A DNA stretch of 64,000 bases. Source: Legionella sp. GTDB lineage: Bacteria > Pseudomonadota > Gammaproteobacteria > Legionellales > Legionellaceae. The position numbers and the translations under genes were made by a program. Every line of letters starts with the position of its first letter. Position 1 is the first letter of the stretch. The DNA lies in assembly GCA_013697625.1 (NCBI GenBank), contig JACCWN010000162.1, positions 18,578 through 82,577 of the forward strand, in the 5' to 3' direction. This document shows positions 57,280 to 64,000 of the stretch, in pieces. The notes below the pieces were generated by a model. The model did not search any database. It was not told the DNA's origin and saw nothing but the letters and a program-made list of their open reading frames with translations.

Positions 57280-57984
57280 TTAAAGGCGTTGTTGGGCATA
57301 TACTTTTACTGTCCCCCAGCTCATTTTAATATGCGTGTTATAGGTAACACTGTACAACTTAGAATCTACTTTTTTGGATGTAGATAAGACGATAGCACCA
57401 GTTGGTAAATGCTCAAGATGATGGCTAATTTGTAACCAAAAGTCGCCAAAAAAAGCGGTAGCATTGATAAAAACCAAGGATGCATCCCCTAAGGCGCATT
57501 GCAGAAAATCATTATTTATAAAACAAATATGCTCTGCAGCCACACTGTATTCTGGCATGTTACCTAGTCTAAGACGAATGCGTTTGGCACACTCATGTAA
57601 GGATTGATGTAATTCAATACCACAACTTTTGTTGATTTTAAACACCATGGCAGCGGCAACCACGGCAGTACCAATGCCACTGCCTAAATCATAAAATATG
57701 GTATGTTCATCGGGTTTAAATCTTGAGAGCAAGGCCACAAAGCTTTCAAAATCAATTTCACCGTAAGTATACTCTAAGGCATCACAGCCTTTTCTTGCTT
57801 CTTGGGAGAGGATAAACCCATTTTGATCAGCATATACTGTTTGGAAAGTTAGAAGATGGGTTTGAATATTAAATTGCCGACGCCATAGTCTAAGTTGCCG
57901 TGAGGCAGGATTTAGTCTTCTGAAAGTTATATATATTACAACAATCAGAAGTAGAATGCTTAGTTGTTTGCTACAAGGATTCAT
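57280..57984 (-). CDS. DOT1-like SAM-dependent methyltransferase with N-terminal membrane anchor
   Basis: The 234-aa product has a hydrophobic N-terminus (residues about 7-21) and then a class I methyltransferase core. Several features match the DOT1 histone-lysine methyltransferase family rather than generic ones: YGE at 74-76, DLGSGIG at 99-105, E124 in the ligand strand, NNDF at 157-160 and VFINATAFFG, which corresponds to the family's FVNNFAFG. DOT1 of eukaryotes methylates histone H3 lysine 79. Bacterial relatives are known mostly from annotation and their targets are unclear. The membrane anchor argues against a freely injected enzyme. Its ribosome site is weak. Confidence 0.7.
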   Translation of the reverse strand: MNPCSKQLSILLLIVVIYITFRRLNPASRQLRLWRRQFNIQTHLLTFQTVYADQNGFILSQEARKGCDALEYTYGEIDFESFVALLSRFKPDEHTIFYDLGSGIGTAVVAAAMVFKINKSCGIELHQSLHECAKRIRLRLGNMPEYSVAAEHICFINNDFLQCALGDASLVFINATAFFGDFWLQISHHLEHLPTGAIVLSTSKKVDSKLYSVTYNTHIKMSWGTVKVYAQQRL

Positions 57985-58268
57985 GGCTACACCGTATAAT
58001 AAAATTATATATTAATAGTACTCCAGTTAGTTACTTTGTAAAAAGCCCCACTTGGGATCCTTTGGGTCTCATAAAGGCTGGTACAGGGTTTCCAATCATC
58101 TTCTTCTCGGGGGGAGAGTCCAGTCCTTAATCTCATAGGTATTTAAACGGGCTTCATTTTTTTTTTATTTATTATCAAGGCATTGATTTATCTTGTTCAA
58201 ATATGTCACAATGATCATTGAACAACGGGCAGTACTTTTTTCATTATTAATTGACTACTGAGGTGATT

Positions 58269-58730
58269 ATGAATTCCTTTTTTAAAACTATTTTGATTTG
58301 TACTTTGATGTTCACTGCTTCTATTAGCCAGGCTGATGTATCATTGAAAGATACGCATGGCAACTCAACTCAATTTTCTCAACTAAAGGGTAAATGGGTA
58401 ATACTAAATTTTTGGGCAGGTTGGTGTGAATCTTGTGTAGAAGAAATTCCCGAGTTGAATCGTTTTTATAAAAACATACCCAGTAATGTTGTTTTTTATG
58501 GTGTAAATCAGGATGCAATGTCATCATCTGCTCAAAAAGCTATGATAAAAAAATTAAACATTCAATATCCAGTTTTATTGAGCAATCCAGCAAGGGCCCT
58601 AAAGCTTGGAAACATCGTAGGGATACCAGCAACTTTTGTATTTAACCCAGAAGGTAAATTGGTTAAGAAAATGTATGGTAACCAAACTTCTAGAAGTTTG
58701 AGCAAGATCGTAAAATCTGGAAAAAAATAG
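58269..58730 (+). CDS. TlpA-like periplasmic thioredoxin
   Basis: A 153-aa protein with a signal peptide (cleavage near SISQA) and a thioredoxin fold. The active site is WCESC (C53, C56), and the cis-proline loop is GIPATFVF. Such proteins reduce or exchange disulphides in the periplasm, for instance in cytochrome maturation. I chose the ATG at 58269 because AGGTGA lies just upstream. The 284-base gap before it holds no gene I can support. It is convergent with the DUF1460 gene across a strong hairpin. Confidence 0.88.
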   Translation: MNSFFKTILICTLMFTASISQADVSLKDTHGNSTQFSQLKGKWVILNFWAGWCESCVEEIPELNRFYKNIPSNVVFYGVNQDAMSSSAQKAMIKKLNIQYPVLLSNPARALKLGNIVGIPATFVFNPEGKLVKKMYGNQTSRSLSKIVKSGKK

Positions 58731-58787
58731 GTTCAATCAACACTATTATCTGATATTACTTAGAAAATTTATTTAAAATCTACTCTA

Positions 58788-58809
58788 ATGTTGGGCCCTT
58801 GCCCAACAT
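58788..58809. terminator. Perfect hairpin between convergent genes
   Basis: ATGTTGGGC and GCCCAACAT form a perfect 9-bp stem with a 4-base loop, 57 bases after the tlpA-like stop and 48 bases before the end of the opposing gene. No T-tract follows on either strand. Confidence 0.6.
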
Positions 58810-58857
58810 ACCTGCCTTCTTCCCATGCTCTAAGACCCACCCATACCCTATTGGGAG

Positions 58858-59856
58858 TTAAATACATGTCCCTAAACTGTTTTTAGAAAGCACAATTTGA
58901 ACATTTATACCTTTTATAGTAGGGCTTTTACTTGCTTGTCTAAGGTATTTTATCATAGGGATATCAATCACTTTACCCTCTACAGAAGAAGCCTGCCTGA
59001 AATAGAGTGTTCCTTTGTTCCAAATTGCAAAACCCAAATGTGACACATCTAATGAAGTACCAATTTTTTGTCTTAAATCCCAATTGGGTCGAATGATTTC
59101 AATGATTGCACCATTAGGTATCTGTGAAAATAGTTCTAGGCGAGGTTTACCTTGTTCGAATAAACTTGAAAAAGGTAAATAGGGTAGTTTTGAATGTATA
59201 GAACCCAAAACAGACCCCTTATTTTTTAAATCCTCTAAACGTTTTTTTTGTATGATTTCATTATTCTCTAAAAGCCGAATATGTTCTAAGGGTTTAAAAG
59301 TATACCATTTTGATTTGTCTATGAGAGTATTAGAAAATATTGCAATGGGTTTATGTTGCTTGTCTTTAATCTCCAGCGTGATGTCTTTAAGAATCTTTTG
59401 TTGTTGATTATTTTGATTCCAATCTACGGAGGTAAAATGGTGGCGATTGATATAACTAACCTTACCTTCTTTATAGCGAATCAGTTTAAGACAATTTTTA
59501 AAATTTGGGAGAGAATCTGCAGATGCTAATGAAAGAACCGTAGTCACATATGTTTCACAATCAAAGGCATCTACACGGTACCTTGGAAACTGATCGTAGT
59601 GGGCATTTGGTCCTTCACCTAAACTACCCAGTTCATAATTTGCACCTTTAAATTGATCGCTAAACCAAATTATTCGATCCACAATAGAAGTATTCTGTAT
59701 CATATGAAGTCTATGATATAGTTCCTGAATGGACTGATCTGCCTGCTGTTCACTTGCTTTTGAATCAATTGCATAACTCACAGAATGCATCATGAGTGCA
59801 AAGATAAGGGTTTTGAATTTAAGCTGGATCACGTGTTTTACATCCTTTTTGCTCAT
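58858..59856 (-). CDS. DUF1460 (AmiA-like) exported protein
   Basis: The family is related to NlpC/P60-type cysteine hydrolases and is annotated as amidase-like; some members act on cell-wall peptides. The signature is here as GSLGEGPNAHYDQFPRYR and FDCETYVTTVLSLA, with the likely catalytic Cys in FDCETY. A signal peptide lies at residues 12-29. The 332 aa include an insertion of about 100 residues after the core. The ATG at 59856 has no clear ribosome site. It is divergent from spmA with a 47-base gap. Confidence 0.8.
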   Translation of the reverse strand: MSKKDVKHVIQLKFKTLIFALMMHSVSYAIDSKASEQQADQSIQELYHRLHMIQNTSIVDRIIWFSDQFKGANYELGSLGEGPNAHYDQFPRYRVDAFDCETYVTTVLSLASADSLPNFKNCLKLIRYKEGKVSYINRHHFTSVDWNQNNQQQKILKDITLEIKDKQHKPIAIFSNTLIDKSKWYTFKPLEHIRLLENNEIIQKKRLEDLKNKGSVLGSIHSKLPYLPFSSLFEQGKPRLELFSQIPNGAIIEIIRPNWDLRQKIGTSLDVSHLGFAIWNKGTLYFRQASSVEGKVIDIPMIKYLRQASKSPTIKGINVQIVLSKNSLGTCI

Positions 59857-59903
59857 TCTAAGGTGGAATATATCCTATCTTATTTTTTAATCAGGAGGCA
59901 AGT

Positions 59904-60521
59904 ATGTTGAATGTCATATGGCTAAGCATGATAGTTATTTCTGTAATAGTAGGTATTATTGAAGGGCGTATCGATATGGTGGTGCGCGCTGTAACTGATT
60001 CGGCTAAATTAGGCTTTGAAGTGGCTTTGGGATTAGCAGGAATTATGGCATTGTGGCTTGGAATTATGTCTATTGCTACAGAATCAGGTCTTATCACCAT
60101 TCTAGGGAATGTCTTAAAACCCGTCTTAAAACGTTTATTCCCAGAAGTTCCAGTTGATCATCCAGCAATGGGCGCCATTGTTATGAATATTGCTGCCAAT
60201 ATGCTAGGTACAGGAAATGCAGCCACGCCTTTTGGATTAAAAGCTATGAAAGAGCTACAAAGCTTAAACCAGCATGTAGCTGTTGCTTCTAATTCAATGT
60301 GCACATTTCTAGCTATTAATACGTCAAGCGTTCAATTGATACCAGCAACTGCAATAGCATTTCTAGCAGCCAACGGCAGTACTAACCCAAGCTCAGTCAT
60401 CTTGACATCTCTGCTTGCAACCATTGTATCTACAGCGGTAGCCATTATTTCTGTAAAACAATTGGCTAAATTACAACGATTTAGAATCAAAAAGGAGGTG
60501 ATTTTTGAACGCATTGGCTAA
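59904..60521 (+). CDS. spmA: SpmA-like nucleoside-recognition-domain membrane protein
   Basis: The 205-aa product has about five membrane segments and the SpmA pattern: GLAGIMALWLGIMSIATESG, HPAMGAIVMNIAANMLGTGNAATPFG and SMCTFLAINTSSVQLIP. In Bacillus SpmA and SpmB affect spore-core dehydration; in non-sporing Gram-negatives their role is unknown. AGGAGG precedes the ATG. It overlaps spmB by 17 bases. Confidence 0.85.
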   Translation: MLNVIWLSMIVISVIVGIIEGRIDMVVRAVTDSAKLGFEVALGLAGIMALWLGIMSIATESGLITILGNVLKPVLKRLFPEVPVDHPAMGAIVMNIAANMLGTGNAATPFGLKAMKELQSLNQHVAVASNSMCTFLAINTSSVQLIPATAIAFLAANGSTNPSSVILTSLLATIVSTAVAIISVKQLAKLQRFRIKKEVIFERIG

Positions 60522-61038
60522 TCATTTTTCCAATTGGATGTTTTTAATGTTTATTGTAGGCATACCCTTGTACGCCAGTTATAAAAAGGTGAATGTGTTT
60601 GATGCCTTTGTATTAGGTGCAAAAGATGGATTTAGCACCAGCATAGAAATAATGCCCTACCTCATTGCAATGATGGTTGCAATTGGCATGCTACGAGCTT
60701 CAGGTTTTTTTGATCTTATGAACACATTATTAACACCGGCTATGACTTGGATAGGCATGCCACCAGAGCTTCTTCCTTTAGCCCTGATTCGACCTTTTTC
60801 AGGTAGTGCATCAACAGGTATGATGGCAGAGCTTATTCATCAATATGGCGGGGATTCATTGATCGCTAAAACCGCTGCCACCATGATGGGTAGTACGGAA
60901 ACAACTTTTTACGTGATTGCAATTTATTTTGGCTCAATTGGCATTAAAAAAAGTAGATATGCTATCCCCGCTGGTTTGCTAGCAGACCTGGCAGGCATCA
61001 TCGCTTCAGTGATAATTTGCCGATATTTCTTTGGTTAG
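60505..61038 (+). CDS. spmB: SpmB-like nucleoside-recognition-domain membrane protein
   Basis: The 177-aa partner of SpmA shows EIMPYLIAMMVAIGMLRASG, LIRPFSGSASTGMM and MMGSTETTFYVIAIYFGS, as in the Gate/nucleoside-recognition family. The start is a TTG at 60505 with a near-perfect AAGGAGGTGA upstream, inside the end of spmA; this forces the start choice and shows tight coupling. It ends 8 bases from the convergent M23 peptidase gene. Confidence 0.85.
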   Translation: MNALANHFSNWMFLMFIVGIPLYASYKKVNVFDAFVLGAKDGFSTSIEIMPYLIAMMVAIGMLRASGFFDLMNTLLTPAMTWIGMPPELLPLALIRPFSGSASTGMMAELIHQYGGDSLIAKTAATMMGSTETTFYVIAIYFGSIGIKKSRYAIPAGLLADLAGIIASVIICRYFFG

Positions 61039-61046
61039 GCATAATT

Positions 61047-62402
61047 TTATCCAATGTCGATATTCTTTCTACCTGAAGCGGCGAGGGTAGCTTCTTCAAA
61101 TAATTTTAATCGAGCTAATAACGTGTTCGATTGTGCTTTAAATGCGGCTATTTCTCGAGCAGGAATCGACGCTGCCGTGGGTAGAGCAATGGTGGTAGGA
61201 TTTCTGGGGATATCGTTGACATGTAGTTCAAAATGACAATGTGGTCCAGAAGCCAATCCTGTTTGTCCCACATATCCTATCACTTGGTTACGTCGCACAT
61301 GCGTGCCTTTTGAAACTCCTTTTTGAAAACGGAGCATGTGTGCATAGACGGTGCTGTAAGTTTTATCATGTTTGATTTTAATCATATTGCCATAGCCATT
61401 ATGTCTGCCAATGTCAGCAATTACCCCATCCCCTATGGCACGAATCGGGGTCCCTATGGATGCCGCTAAATCAATGCCCTTATGTGCTCTTTGATAATGC
61501 AAAATGGGGTGTTGGCGCGAGAGTGAAAAGGGCGAGCTTATGTGACTGAAACGAATGGGGTATCGTGTAAAGGCCTTTTTTAAACTAGTACCTTTGGGCG
61601 TAAAATAATCATGTCCACCTTGAGCATCGGTATGGCGAATGGCCTTGAATGTCTTACCCCGATTAGTATAAGTGATAGCAAGAATATCGCCAGTAGCTAC
61701 CAATTTATCATCCACATAAAAGCCTTCATAAATGATAGAAAATTGATCCCCAACCTTGGTCGATCTAGAAAAATCAATTTTTTTATTAAAGATAGTCGTC
61801 ATTTGTTGTACGAGTTTGTTGGGAATATTCATCCGCCTTGCTGTGTCTGAAAGAGAACCTTTTAAGGTTGCAGTTATATAATTATTTTGACTCTTCATTT
61901 TCTTATAGTCAATTTGAGTTTTATAACTGGTACCAGTGCGATAAATTGTTAAGGTTTGCATATTGTTAACAGGAATTATCAGTTTATCCAGCTGATTTTT
62001 ATTTATTAAAAATTGTAATGGTTGGTTGGGTTTGATGGCTGTAAGTACTTTACTATGGGGGTTATTGTACAAAACCTCCTGTAGATTTTTCGCACTTAAA
62101 CCAAGACGGTTGAAGATTGCGGCCATAGAGTCACCTACCCGCGGTTTTACTATATGCCACTGATTGTCTTTAGGTTTGATAGCTAAGGGTTTTTCTTTCT
62201 CCTTAACATGTTCTATTTCTAATCTAGGTAAGGAAACGTCTTGATGCGTGAAGCCGTTTTTTTTATGATGTGAAAAGTTCTTCACTAAATAATAAGGTAG
62301 TGAAAAGGCAATGATTAATGCTAAAAACATTAAAAATTTTGAGGGTTTGTTAGATTGTTTAGGGTTTAATCGTTTATCCATTATTTGCCCATACTGCTGC
62401 AT
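61047..62402 (-). CDS. mepM: Murein endopeptidase of the MepM type (M23)
   Basis: The enzyme cuts peptidoglycan cross-links during wall growth. There is an N-terminal membrane segment (about residues 24-40), then an OapA/LysM-like domain (VGDSMAAIFNRLGLSAKNL), a linker domain, and the M23 peptidase with HKGIDLAA and the metal-site HCHFEL. The length is 451 aa against 440 for E. coli MepM. An ATG at 62381 is an alternative start; neither has a strong ribosome site. It is divergent from tyrS, the same arrangement as upstream of an rRNA operon in Pseudomonas. Confidence 0.88.
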   Translation of the reverse strand: MQQYGQIMDKRLNPKQSNKPSKFLMFLALIIAFSLPYYLVKNFSHHKKNGFTHQDVSLPRLEIEHVKEKEKPLAIKPKDNQWHIVKPRVGDSMAAIFNRLGLSAKNLQEVLYNNPHSKVLTAIKPNQPLQFLINKNQLDKLIIPVNNMQTLTIYRTGTSYKTQIDYKKMKSQNNYITATLKGSLSDTARRMNIPNKLVQQMTTIFNKKIDFSRSTKVGDQFSIIYEGFYVDDKLVATGDILAITYTNRGKTFKAIRHTDAQGGHDYFTPKGTSLKKAFTRYPIRFSHISSPFSLSRQHPILHYQRAHKGIDLAASIGTPIRAIGDGVIADIGRHNGYGNMIKIKHDKTYSTVYAHMLRFQKGVSKGTHVRRNQVIGYVGQTGLASGPHCHFELHVNDIPRNPTTIALPTAASIPAREIAAFKAQSNTLLARLKLFEEATLAASGRKNIDIG

Positions 62403-62624
62403 CTTAAAAGGATGCTTTTTTATTTTAATTATACGCTGTAAACTGGTAAAAGGTCAGCCTATTGGACTATAAGTTTACTCAAATGGTTATTTAAGGGTTG
62501 TATTTTACAACCTTTATTACAAGATAACTTAAATTTCATAATTGGTATAGCAGGAATTTGCTAACCGAGCTAAGATACTCGCTGTTTGAACTTAGGTCAA
62601 TCATTAATAAAAGGTTTTGAGGTT

Positions 62625-63830
62625 ATGATAGTTGAAGATTCAATGTGCTCCGAAATAACACGTGGCTGTGAAGAGGTTCTGCCACTTTTAGAATTACAAA
62701 AAAAACTACAAAAGGGGTGTCCTTTAAAAATAAAGGCAGGGTTTGATCCTACTGCCCCAGATTTGCATTTAGGACACACAGTTTTATTAAACAAGCTTAG
62801 ACAGTTTCAACAGTTAGGGCACGAAGTTATTTTTTTAATCGGCGATTTTACTGCCATGATAGGTGATCCTACAGGGAAAAATGCAACACGAATGCCACTT
62901 AGTGAAGCTGCAGTACAAGACAATGCCAAAACCTATCAACAGCAGGTCTATAAAATACTAGATCCGGATAAGACTACCATTGCATTTAATTCACAATGGT
63001 TAAAGTCCTTTACAGCGGTAGATCTCATACGCTTAGCTGCTACACATACGGTGGCACGAATGCTCGAGCGGGATGATTTTAATAAACGTTATTCTACTGG
63101 ACAGCCCATTGCTATCCATGAATTTTTATATCCCTTACTACAAGGATATGATTCAGTGGCCTTAAAAGCGGATATTGAGCTAGGAGGTACCGATCAGAAA
63201 TTTAACTTATTAATGGGTAGAGAATTACAAAAGCATTATGGCTTAGAACCCCAAGTCGTTATGATGACCCCTTTGATTGAAGGATTGGATGGGGTAAAAA
63301 AAATGTCCAAATCTTTAGATAATTACATAGGTATCGCCGAGTCACCGGAAAACATGTTTGGAAAAATCATGTCCATTTCAGATGACTTGATGTGGCGGTA
63401 CCTTAACTTGCTCAGCTTTAAAACAGGGGCAGAATTACTTAAAATGAAAGCGTCTGTAGATGCAGGCTCAAACCCAAGGGACATTAAAATTGATTTTGCA
63501 AAGGAAATAGTGACACGTTTTCATGACAAGTCTGCCGCAGAAACTGTACATCAAGCCTTCATCGAACGATTTCAAAAAGGTATCCTCCCTGAAAATCTTG
63601 AAGGGATAACAATTGAAAGTAAACAGTCAATCGTGCTTTCTCAATTATTAAAACAAATCAACCTTACTGAAAGTACCTCAGAGTCAATGAGATTAATCAA
63701 ACAAGGTGCTGTGAAAATTAATGGAGAGAAAGCTTCCGATCCAACCCTATGTTTATCTTGGGATGAAGAAATTATAATTCAGGTAGGTAAACGAAGAATT
63801 GCTAAAGTTCAATTAAAACAAGCCAAATAA
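62625..63830 (+). CDS. tyrS: Tyrosyl-tRNA synthetase
   Basis: It charges tRNA-Tyr. The class I motifs are HLGH (the HIGH box) and KMSKS in [13 protein letters not shown]; the C-terminal S4 RNA-binding domain begins near [16 protein letters not shown]. The length is 401 aa. I chose the ATG at 62625, with AAGG 10 bases upstream; an in-frame TTG at 62586 would add 13 residues. An ATG at 62643 is also possible. The sequence looks like the TyrZ-type subclass, and the gene sits just before the rRNA-type promoter as in Pseudomonas aeruginosa tyrZ. Confidence 0.93.
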   Translation: MIVEDSMCSEITRGCEEVLPLLELQKKLQKGCPLKIKAGFDPTAPDLHLGHTVLLNKLRQFQQLGHEVIFLIGDFTAMIGDPTGKNATRMPLSEAAVQDNAKTYQQQVYKILDPDKTTIAFNSQWLKSFTAVDLIRLAATHTVARMLERDDFNKRYSTGQPIAIHEFLYPLLQGYDSVALKADIELGGTDQKFNLLMGRELQKHYGLEPQVVMMTPLIEGLDGVKKMSKSLDNYIGIAESPENMFGKIMSISDDLMWRYLNLLSFKTGAELLKMKASVDAGSNPRDIKIDFAKEIVTRFHDKSAAETVHQAFIERFQKGILPENLEGITIESKQSIVLSQLLKQINLTESTSESMRLIKQGAVKINGEKASDPTLCLSWDEEIIIQVGKRRIAKVQLKQAK

Positions 63831-63881
63831 TTACGCCAAATGTTACATATTAAAAAGTTTGAATTTATATAACAAAAGTAA

Positions 63882-63909
63882 TTGACAGTAAAAGAGAAAG
63901 CTGTAGAAT
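63882..63909 (+). promoter_or_regulatory. Probable rRNA operon promoter with AT-rich UP element
   Basis: A perfect TTGACA (63882-63887) and TAGAAT (63904-63909) are 16 bases apart. The 40 bases upstream are almost pure A/T, like an UP element, and a GC-rich stretch (CTACGCCGCG) follows near the start site. These are usual traits of rrn P1 promoters. Confidence 0.7.
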
Positions 63910-64000
63910 ATGCATCCTACGCCGCGAAGGGCAGAGTTCATTAAAAAGATAGAAGACAAACTGTGTGGGCGCTTTGATGAATAAGAGTGCTTAAAAGATG
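63910..64000 (+). other. Probable rRNA operon leader (16S gene beyond the window)
   Basis: The leader contains AACTGTGTGGGCGCTTTGA, a motif I know from rRNA operon spacers and leaders in gammaproteobacteria, followed by a TGCTTAAAAGA that resembles boxA. The 16S rRNA gene itself is not in the window. The call rests on the motif, the promoter and the M23-tyrS context. Confidence 0.6.

Overview
The window reads as chromosome of a low-GC Gram-negative gammaproteobacterium, most likely of the Legionellales type (Legionella, Coxiella, Berkiella and relatives). KdsA, BepA, RlmKL, DarP and OxyR give the Gram-negative gammaproteobacterial core. A host-associated lifestyle is suggested by an ankyrin-repeat giant, a toxin-like DXD glycosyltransferase, a tubulin-tyrosine-ligase-like ATP-grasp protein, a DOT1-like methyltransferase, an NTT-like transporter fusion and several very large orphan proteins. 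The genus cannot be fixed from the sequence alone.

Layout. 1-8.4 kb is housekeeping: the tail of an upstream gene with its terminator, bepA, a tightly coupled ribD-ribE-ribBA-ribH operon, pyrG-kdsA and a short-chain dehydrogenase. 8.4-15.4 kb mixes a 351-bp inverted repeat with a TTL-like gene, an exported orphan, a YqhA-family membrane protein, an AlkB-like oxygenase and a 979-aa transporter-HEAT-cyclic-nucleotide-domain fusion. 15.4-38.1 kb is the accessory core: two divergent giant orphan proteins (1355 and 1587 aa), an exported subtilase, gamma-glutamyltransferase, oxyR, a mazEF pair whose toxin is cut by an in-frame stop, a small Cys-rich exported protein, the 1885-aa ankyrin protein and a glycosyltransferase gene cut by another in-frame stop.

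38.2-51.2 kb returns to conserved genes: a 35-aa lysine-rich protein, darP-rlmKL, a zinc alcohol dehydrogenase, recX, a large-subunit catalase, an MFS transporter, and the helicase, phosphoesterase and exonuclease of the 'ligase-associated' DNA damage cluster without its ligase. 51.5-55.2 kb holds a putative effector with a basic C-terminus, an Rpn-family nuclease and a membrane orphan. 55.3-63.8 kb has an FMN reductase, rmuC, the DOT1-like methyltransferase, a TlpA-like thioredoxin, a DUF1460 protein, spmA-spmB, an M23 peptidase and tyrS. The window ends in what looks like an rRNA operon promoter and leader; the order M23 peptidase-tyrS-rrn also occurs in Pseudomonas.

Themes. Oxidative-stress defence (OxyR, catalase) and DNA repair (AlkB, RecX, RmuC, the helicase/exonuclease/PdeM set) are well represented, as expected for a bacterium exposed to host cells. 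Two genes carry single in-frame TAA codons with the coding frame preserved beyond them, which points to recent decay. Several convergent gene pairs are separated by perfect short hairpins lacking a T-tract. Three classes of short palindromic intergenic repeat are present.
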